From the NCBI RefSeq assembly GCF_042100115.1, contig NC_091279.1, positions 1,488,001 to 1,552,000 on the forward strand: a stretch of 64,000 nt of DNA. The letters run 5' to 3'. The notes beneath the pieces are model-generated. The model did no database searches, was not told where the DNA came from, and was given only the letters and a program-made list of their open reading frames with translations. This DNA is from Alternaria dauci (taxonomy: Eukaryota; Ascomycota; Dothideomycetes; Pleosporales; Pleosporaceae). This document shows, in pieces, positions 58,000 through 64,000 of this stretch. Each line of letters opens with the position of its first letter. Within the stretch, counting starts at the first letter, position 1. The position numbers and the translations under genes are program-made.

Positions 58000-58809
58000 G
58001 CAGTTTTGAAGCCGGATACCCATTTTCATATTCTCTGCGTTTTGCCCCATGTACATCATCTGCCTTTTCTTGGGCCCCTTTTATACAAGTTCACAATATG
58101 GTTCAGGGCAAATTTTGAGGTCAAGCACGGAAGCGAGTCTGGGATACGTTTGTGTTTTGCGGAGGGCCTTGGGCCTATTTCATGGCGTTTGTGTTTGGGA
58201 GCGTAAGAGGGCGGGACAATGTACGATGATAGTTGCGGAGCATGTTTGGACGACATGTGTTAGCGTGTTTTAGAAGATTCACGGAGTTTGTCTGTCTGTT
58301 GGCTGGCGATGTTTTCATGGATGGGGTCAGATAACTTGCATGGGCGTCGCGGAGCTCGGTCGCAGGAGCGGCCCAGTGCGAGAATGCAATTCTAGATACC
58401 ATGTACTGTTTGGCCATATAGTGACCTGATATAACCTTTTGACTCACACATGGGATTGGGCGGCCACGTTGGACCGGTACGCTAGCGAGACGGAGGAGTG
58501 ACAGCCAACCATGCGTGGGCTGTCATTCCAAAGGGGAAAAGAACGACCAGGTGCAGGGTGTGGTGGTAGAGTAGGCCATGACGTTCGCAACGCGTTCCTC
58601 GCCGTTGCCCCACGCGACAGGCTACTATAAACACCCTTGAACATGGCGACTGTGACCACGACGACGACGTATATCAAGTCCTCTCCCGGCCTCACTCTTC
58701 AACGCAAACTACAACATCCCGAGCTTTTCAACGCCTCCTACAGACAATCAAATTTGAAACCTTTTGACCAAGACACGCACCTTCGTACAACTGCAACCAC
58801 CCCAGCATA
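58000..58809. other. Intergenic: BRE1 3' flank and SPO12-like promoter
   Basis: About 810 bases with no ORF of protein character. The region before 58810 is A/C-rich, as expected for a leader. Confidence 0.4.
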
Positions 58810-59275
58810 ATGGCCTCCAACGTTCTCACCCCTCGCGACACCAACGCCCAAGTCAAGGCCATGTCTTCACCCGAAAAGGGATCGGACAAGAAGGACGCCA
58901 AGAACCTCGACTACCACCGTCGAGTTCTGCAGTCGCGTCTCGACAGCGAGTCGTGAGTTTCCGTTGACGTGCAGTCCACCACACCTTGCATTGCTGATGA
59001 TGTAGCAGAGAGCAGAAGTTTGTTTCGCCGTCGGATGAAATCATGAGCCCCGCTACACAGAAGTTGCAGGCATTCAAGACCAAGCACGCTATGAAGAAGT
59101 AAGTTGCTTTGCGACCGTTGTAGATGGGAATGTAAGCTAATACGAGTACAGGATGAAGCCACAGACGCTGTTTAAGAAGACAAGCGCAAAGAGCTTGGAG
59201 TCGAGCAAGGGCAGCAGCACATTGATGTTCGTTGATATCTCGAGCGACGCCAAGGAGGAGGGCGCAAAGGCATGA
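58810..59275 (+). CDS. SPO12: SPO12-like mitotic-exit protein
   Basis: Three small exons: 58810-58952, 59006-59098 and 59152-59275, with two 53-nt introns; 119 aa. The central block SPSDEIMSPATQKLQAF (residues 54-70) matches the conserved Spo12 core, a TP/SP-type segment in which phosphorylation regulates the protein. The N-terminus is polar and the C-terminus basic then acidic, as in small disordered regulators. Yeast Spo12 acts in the FEAR pathway that releases Cdc14 in early anaphase, and fission yeast Wis3/Spo12 is a related regulator. Nuclear or nucleolar location is inferred. Every exon alone is below the size usually reported as an ORF, so the call depends on splicing, which keeps frame at both junctions with good donors (GTGAGT, GTAAGT) and a GCTAAT branch site in the second intron. 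Confidence 0.85.
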
Positions 59276-59628
59276 GGTTACCATAATGCTCGCCTAGCGG
59301 ATGAAGCATTTGTTTTTCTTTTGGCGCAACGGCTTCACATATACCCTCTCTGTGGCTTTGATGCCGGCTGCTTCGGATTGCGTTCGGACGAGCAGGTCTT
59401 TCTGGAGTTCTGGATACGGGTAAATGACTACGATTATCATGACTATGTATTCTGATGGCCACGAGATGGAATGAAACCACGATGAAATACATGCCTACTT
59501 TCAGACTAGACTTGCTGCATGTGTAAAGACTATGCATGCGCCCACATGGATACCCGTCTGTGTTCGGAAATGATGCCGAGGCGCAGGTTGTACCCTACTC
59601 TAGCTGCATCTTCGTTGCGACTCACACG
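59276..59628. other. Intergenic, SPO12-like to UreF
   Basis: About 350 bases in which the SPO12-like 3' end and the UreF promoter must lie. Nothing else was recognised. Confidence 0.4.
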
Positions 59629-60569
59629 ATGACACGACCGTCTTCAGACGAACAAGGCCTCCGCGACGAGATTGAGCATCTCGAGAGACGTCTACACGAT
59701 GCGAAAGCCCGGCTGAATCCACATCATGTTGCAGCGACACCTGCATCGCCCGCCAACGACGCAGGTCCGTTGTCGTCACGGCCCACCTGCCACCACAGCC
59801 GTTAACACGCGCAGCACTGCACGCCCTTCTTCTGCTCGCAGACTCTGCCCTGCCCCTCGGCTCCTTTGCCTTCAGCAGCGGACTAGAGTCGTACCTCGCC
59901 CATCACCGGCCCTCGCCGCCGTCGGCTTCCCAGTTGCCCGCCTTCCACACCTTCCTCCGCTTATCGCTGTCGACCCTCGCAAGCACGTCGCTCCCCTACG
60001 TCCTGGCCGGCTATCGCAACCCACAAGACATCGAGACCCTCGACAATGACTTTGACGCGAGCACACCGTGCACCGTTGCGCGACGCGCGAGCATAGCACA
60101 AGGGCGCGCTCTACTTGCTGTCTGGGACCGCAGCTTTCGGACGCAGTACAGCACGTCCAAGGTCCATGCGTCTCACGATGCTATGAATGGGACCATGAGC
60201 AGTGAAGCAGCCATCAGAGCGCTCAAGTCCTTCTCTGCTGCTCTGCGTACTTCGGACCTCGTCAACGTGCATCTCGCCCCGCTTTGGGGGCTTGTCACGA
60301 GCATTCTGGCCGTTCCGCTGCAACAGGCCGCGTACTTGTTCCTCTTTTCGCATGCGCGGACTGTAGTGAGTGCTGCTGTGAGAGCGAGCGTCATGGGACC
60401 GTACCAAGCGCAGGCCGTGCTGGCAAGTGCCGAGCTGCAGGACAGGATACGTGGGCTGGTTGATGAGGGGTGGGACAAGACGGTCCAAGACGCGGGGCAG
60501 AGCGTGCCAGTCATGGATCTTTGGGTCGGAAGGCATGAGAAGCTGTATTCCAGGATCTTCAACTCATAG
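59629..60569 (+). CDS. ureF: Urease accessory protein UreF
   Basis: Exons 59629-59764 and 59815-60569 with a 50-nt intron (GTTAAC branch region, CGCAG acceptor); 296 aa. Exon 1 encodes a polar leader (MTRPSSDEQGLRDEIEHLERR). Across the junction begins the UreF core: LLADSALPLGSFAFSSGLES, then YLAHHRPSP and a helical domain (FLRLSLSTLASTSLPYVLAGY, ARRASIAQGRALLAVWDR). UreF, UreD/H and UreG form the chaperone that carboxylates the active-site Lys and inserts nickel into apo-urease in the cytosol. The all-helical pattern and length fit fungal UreF. It lies 2.9 kb from a urea-transporter-like gene. Confidence 0.92.
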
Positions 60570-60975
60570 GGACTTGTACAAGACGCAGCCCGGAAGGCTT
60601 GGCGCATATGCGCGTACGGATACGGGTACTACCACATGCTTTCGTGACATGTATAGTTCATACTTTGCAGGCTTGGCTTGTGTATCGGGCTTGATGCGGA
60701 AGTTGGTGAATGTACAAAAGTAATGGTGTTGAAGCCAAATCTTTATTCCAGCCACTCGCTGTCCAATCATCACCGCGTGCGCCCTCGATTCGCGCATGAA
60801 GAGTCCAGCTTACGGCGCGTGACGACCCCCAACGGGACGGTAAGGCAACGGCAAGAAACACCTCTTGATATGTTTGTCGTCCACGATGCATCACCATACT
60901 GTCTGATGATACCCTTGGAAGGGCTTGCATCTTACATTCTACTCGAATCTACTATATATTCCTAGTGCTGGCACC
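60570..60975. other. Intergenic, UreF to SGNH hydrolase
   Basis: About 400 bases. The hydrolase frame is open to a TTG at 60925 but has no earlier ATG. A CTATATAT box (60951-60958) lies 18 bases before the ATG and could be AT-rich leader rather than a TATA box. Confidence 0.4.
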
Positions 60976-62190
60976 ATGTTTCTTCCTAACCTCACCAAGT
61001 GGCTCTCAGTCGCCATCTTTCCTAGCTCCTTCAATAGCGCAGTACACTCTCCTCTCGACGATCCTGTCGTCAAATTCCCGTGGATTCAACGTTTTGCCTC
61101 GGTAGGTGACTCCTACTCCGCCGGTCTGGGCTCAGGAGACCGCCTCGACTGGCTATGCTCGAGATACGCACAATCCTACCCAAACATCCTCCAAACCTCT
61201 CTTCTCGGAAACAACCCAAACCGAACACACCAGTTTCTCGCCTGCTCCGGCGCCACAAGCACTGAGATCCTCGAAAAGCAGATCCCTGCTTTGCAGGATA
61301 ACCTAGACTTGCTCACCATGTCCGCCGGCGGAAACGATATTGGGCTAACACCTATATTGAGTAACTGCGTATACCAGTTCTACATGTCAGCCGCGGACTC
61401 GTGTCGACAAGCCATCGACGAAGCGCGCGCGAGGATCGCCAACGAAACAGAACTATATCACAACGTCACCCTGCTCATTGAAGCCGCAAAGCCGAAGATG
61501 AATCTAAAACATGGTCTTATCTATTACACGGGCTACGCAGGCTTCTTTGGCACCGACGACGAAACATGCGACAACGTAACCTGGGCCGTCTGGAAAGACG
61601 TTGAGTGGACAAAACAATATCTCAAGCGCGAATTGAGACGAGAATTAAATGAAATGGTCCACGGCGTCAACACTATCCTATCCAAAGCCGCAAGAGACGC
61701 TGGGCCAAACGTCCGCTTCATCGACTACGACGCACACATTTCCGCAGCACGCGGTCGGTACTGCGAAAAAGACGTCCTAGAGCCCGATCCCAATCGCCTC
61801 GGTCTAGCATTCTACGAGTGGAATACCGTCGATACAGGTGAGAACAAGACTGCGCTGCAGAACAACACTGGCGACGATGTACCGAAACACTCGTTCCAAG
61901 GTGGTATCGCGAGGGATATCAACAAGACGCTAGAGGAACATCCTGACTGGACGTTTGATCCCGACAAGGGGTTCGTGAACAAGACGAAAGGAGGGCAAGA
62001 CGGAGGAGTGGTGGAGGGAGAAGGATGGTTGGGCGATTCGATCCACTGGTTATTGCCAGATAGTTATAAGAGGGTTTTCCATCTGAGGCCAAAGGGGCAT
62101 GCGATAGTGGCGAGGTTGGTGGTTGAGGATTTGGAGAGGCAGGGGCCGCGGTGTAGCACCAAGATGGAGGGAGAGGTGGATGAACTTTAA
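60976..62190 (+). CDS. SGNH/GDSL-type esterase or lipase, probably secreted
   Basis: Single exon, 404 aa. A moderately hydrophobic N-terminus (MFLPNLTKWLSVAIFPSSF) may be a signal peptide. SGNH blocks are present: block I GDSYSAG with nucleophile Ser46, CSGATS, block III SAGGNDIG with Asn120, and the C-terminal block V around PKGH with His375. Several Cys and NxS/T sites support secretion. The family hydrolyses ester bonds of lipids or acylated carbohydrates; the substrate is not predictable. An acidic segment between about residues 290 and 350 separates the core from the final His block. Its stop codon lies only two bases from that of the convergent NADAR gene. Confidence 0.88.
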   Translation: MFLPNLTKWLSVAIFPSSFNSAVHSPLDDPVVKFPWIQRFASVGDSYSAGLGSGDRLDWLCSRYAQSYPNILQTSLLGNNPNRTHQFLACSGATSTEILEKQIPALQDNLDLLTMSAGGNDIGLTPILSNCVYQFYMSAADSCRQAIDEARARIANETELYHNVTLLIEAAKPKMNLKHGLIYYTGYAGFFGTDDETCDNVTWAVWKDVEWTKQYLKRELRRELNEMVHGVNTILSKAARDAGPNVRFIDYDAHISAARGRYCEKDVLEPDPNRLGLAFYEWNTVDTGENKTALQNNTGDDVPKHSFQGGIARDINKTLEEHPDWTFDPDKGFVNKTKGGQDGGVVEGEGWLGDSIHWLLPDSYKRVFHLRPKGHAIVARLVVEDLERQGPRCSTKMEGEVDEL

Positions 62191-62192
62191 CC

Positions 62193-63015
62193 TCATCTTT
62201 CTGGGACTTGAGCATCATTATCAAGCCATTCGGACGCCTCCTTGTCACCTAGTAGCCCATCCCAACTCCAGTCCTCGCTCTCCTCCACATCGCCTTTTGC
62301 CATCTTCCTGTCGAATTCAACAATCCTATCTCTTACATCCATCAAACACCTCCCTAACAAATTCTCCCCCCAAGAATATCTATGTTTCCGCTTCATCTGA
62401 TCTGTACCCAATCCCCCAGATACGATCTCTCCGAGCTGCTTCCGCAATCTCTCTTCCCTGTGTCCCCAGCAAAACATCCCTCATATGCTTGTTTCCAGTC
62501 TCCATATACTTGTACCAATTCCCCACTCTGGCAACTCTACTCTTTACTCTCCCCCATTCCTCAAAATTAAAGTCCTGGACCTTCTGACCATGTTTCTTTT
62601 GCTCTTTGGGGTCTGGAGTCAAGAGAACGAGACGGGCAGTGTTGGCGTCCGAAAAATAGACGGCTTTGCAGAACATGTAGGATTGCTCGGCGCAGGTGAA
62701 TGGGATGGTTGAGTTTGAAATGACGTGGGCAGAGAGGATAGCTGAAGGTTCTGTGCGTGTTGTTTGTAAAGAGTTCATGGGTTTTGTTATCGACGAAGAT
62801 GCGGTCCGAGGGCATGGTGGTGAAGGCGCCATATCAACGAGCCACTGTAGTGACGCGATGGGAAGGCCAAAGGGGCTCGTGTGCCATTGGCAAAAGACGC
62901 CGTACGGCTTCTCTTTAGGCATGTAGAAGAAAACTGTTCCTTGCTCTTGTTCTCCCATTGCAGCTACGGTCTTCTTTAGAGGCCGACCTAAGCGGTGTGG
63001 TTTGCGCTTCCCCAT
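62193..63015 (-). pseudogene. NADAR-domain gene with an apparent one-base frameshift
   Basis: A 211-residue frame (62380-63015, start MGKRKPHRLGRP) carries most of a NADAR (YbiA/DUF1768-type) domain: PYGVFCQWHTSPF, TCAEQSYMFCKAVYFSD, and DRIWGIGYRSDEAE just before a TAG at 62380-62382. The expected continuation, HRYSWGENLLGRCLMDVRDRI, lies immediately downstream in the next frame and ends at 62193. Skipping one base between about 62383 and 62405 would restore the family order. An intron is unlikely: the only GT..AG pair there encloses 28 nt, and the smallest intron elsewhere in this window is 45 nt. The cause could be a sequencing error, a recent null mutation or recoding. NADAR proteins include N-glycosidases acting on riboflavin-pathway intermediates and ADP-ribose-related enzymes; the role here is unknown. 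Confidence 0.75.
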
Positions 63016-63454
63016 GTTATCTACCGAAGATATGTTCTTGTTGTTCAGTTGATCAACAATTGAAATGAAAAGGATTTATCTACGTTGTCTGAATAACAGG
63101 TGACAGAACATTTAGCCATGAGTCTTGATGACACATAAGCTGATAGTACCATGGTTTGGGAAGGGCGTAAGGGCGGCCTACCATACTTTGAACTGTCTGG
63201 ATTTCTCTGATGAACATGTTGTGTTGAAGAGCTGTATGGTAGAATCTTTTCAGTGTCGTGAATGAGACTTCGATTGTTGTCTTGTTCAACGCCGCGTCGT
63301 TCGGTTCACAGCTTTTTACGACAAACGCAGCAGCTTCGTTCAGTCTCATGTCAGGACATGAATCTACACGTAAATTCAACCGTTTCCTTGAATTCCATTT
63401 CTGTTCAAATAACTACAATTAAATTGAGCTTTTTCGAAGCCGATAATCCACCGT
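63016..63454. other. Intergenic: NADAR promoter and symporter 3' flank
   Basis: About 440 bases, fairly AT-rich. A minus-strand open frame (63080-63379) has no recognisable protein character and is left out. Confidence 0.4.
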
Positions 63455-64000
63455 TCAACCTTTCTTCTTAAAATCATCACCAATCTTCCTAAACAGTCTC
63501 GCGAAACTCCCTCTGGTCTCCCAGATTGGCAATACACAACTAATCGCACTGCTAGCAAACACCCAAATAAAGCTTACCACCACCCACCCAGTGAAGAAGC
63601 CCTGAGAGAAGATGTAATGGGAGAAGAACATGGGCATGGGGAGAAGGAAGTCCAAGATGAAGGTCAACAGGAATGCGGAAATGCAGGCGAGCTTGAAAGC
63701 GCGGCGGAGTGTAGAAGGGTCGTCTTCCTCCTCTAGCGGGGGAGCTAGATGATGTGGGAGTTCTGCCGCGGCTGCTTCAGGTTGTGTGGTGGCATCGGTT
63801 GCAATCTTCTTCTCGCCGGAATCGGAGAGTTCAGGTGTACAAGCATCCCTAGGCGTTGCAGCGTCATTTACGCCATCCGTGACGACGGCATTTATAGCAC
63901 GAGTTATTTCCCAGTCGAAATTATCCGGCTTGATCAAAGTAATCGTGGTTGTTACGATGAGTCCGGTCATGATGGCTGCCAGATTGCCTGCGAGGGTTGG
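63455..64000 (-). CDS. C-terminal part of a sodium/solute symporter, urea transporter (DUR3)-like (partial)
   Basis: The last 181 codons of a gene running off the right edge; the frame is open to base 64000. It starts within a transmembrane segment (LAGNLAAIMTGLIVTTTITL), continues through a hydrophilic loop with a Glu-rich stretch, then three hydrophobic segments: FKLACISAFLLTFILDFLL, FFSHYIFSQGFFTGWVVVSF and FASSAISCVLPIW. The PMPMFFSHYIFS and FFTGWVVVSFIWVF order is that of the C-terminal end of fungal Dur3-type urea/H+ symporters of the SSS family. The tail is basic and probably cytosolic. Urea specificity is inferred from this short part only. Its closeness to UreF is suggestive. Confidence 0.7.
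   Translation of the reverse strand, partial: PTLAGNLAAIMTGLIVTTTITLIKPDNFDWEITRAINAVVTDGVNDAATPRDACTPELSDSGEKKIATDATTQPEAAAAELPHHLAPPLEEEDDPSTLRRAFKLACISAFLLTFILDFLLPMPMFFSHYIFSQGFFTGWVVVSFIWVFASSAISCVLPIWETRGSFARLFRKIGDDFKKKG

Noticed and set aside
62378..62405. 28-nt intron repairing the NADAR frame
   Set aside because: It is too short compared with all other introns here (45 nt or more), and it would delete residues whose spacing fits the family when a one-base skip is assumed.

Overview
This window looks like nuclear DNA of a filamentous ascomycete, most probably a dothideomycete of the Pleosporales type. The evidence is short spliceosomal introns (45-78 nt in the models built here, mostly GT..AG with CTAAC/CTGAC-like branch sites) and a run of conserved fungal housekeeping genes. 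Family names come from recognised motifs. Exon joins were derived by hand from reading frame and splice signals. No database search was run.

Layout. Bases 1-134 carry the last 43 codons of a gene entering from the left. From there to about 18.2 kb the DNA is almost empty: the only convincing gene is a three-exon C2H2 zinc-finger regulator (AZF1-like, 10158-11649), flanked by about 10 kb and 6.5 kb holding only short, chance-looking ORFs, small inverted repeats and tandem 9-mers. From 18.2 kb onward the window is gene-rich. In order: a proline racemase superfamily enzyme (-), sterol C5-desaturase ERG3 (-), the GTPase DRG1/RBG1 (-), a divergent wax-synthase-like membrane acyltransferase (+), a small hypothetical gene (+), an ERF4-type palmitoyltransferase subunit (-), a large TM198-like membrane protein (-), glutathione synthetase GSH2 (-), a divergent fungal protein with SUMO-interaction-like motifs (+), mitochondrial 5-aminolevulinate synthase HEM1 (+), the mRNA-export scaffold THO2 (+, 2322 aa over three exons), a secreted GMC oxidoreductase with a GC-AG intron (+), TFIIIB subunit BDP1 (-), the H2B ubiquitin ligase BRE1 (+), a SPO12-like mitotic-exit protein (+), urease accessory protein UreF (+), an SGNH/GDSL hydrolase (+), a NADAR-domain gene broken by an apparent one-base frameshift (-), and the C-terminus of a urea-transporter-like sodium/solute symporter running off the right edge (-).

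How the genes relate. Most are unlinked housekeeping functions. Three local groupings stand out: a lipid/sterol pair (ERG3 and the acyltransferase, with DRG1 between), a gene-expression block (THO2, BDP1, BRE1), and a possible urea-use neighbourhood (UreF about 3 kb from a DUR3-like symporter). Several start or exon choices depend on very small exons (DRG1), an atypical 5' splice site (GMC oxidase) or remain unresolved (ERF4 N-terminus).

I did not find a clear new multi-gene system. The best leads are the NADAR frameshift, the DRG1 micro-exon series, frame-preserving introns in THO2 and the TM198-like gene, the SUMO-interaction-like protein, and the 18-kb gene desert around a lone zinc-finger gene.
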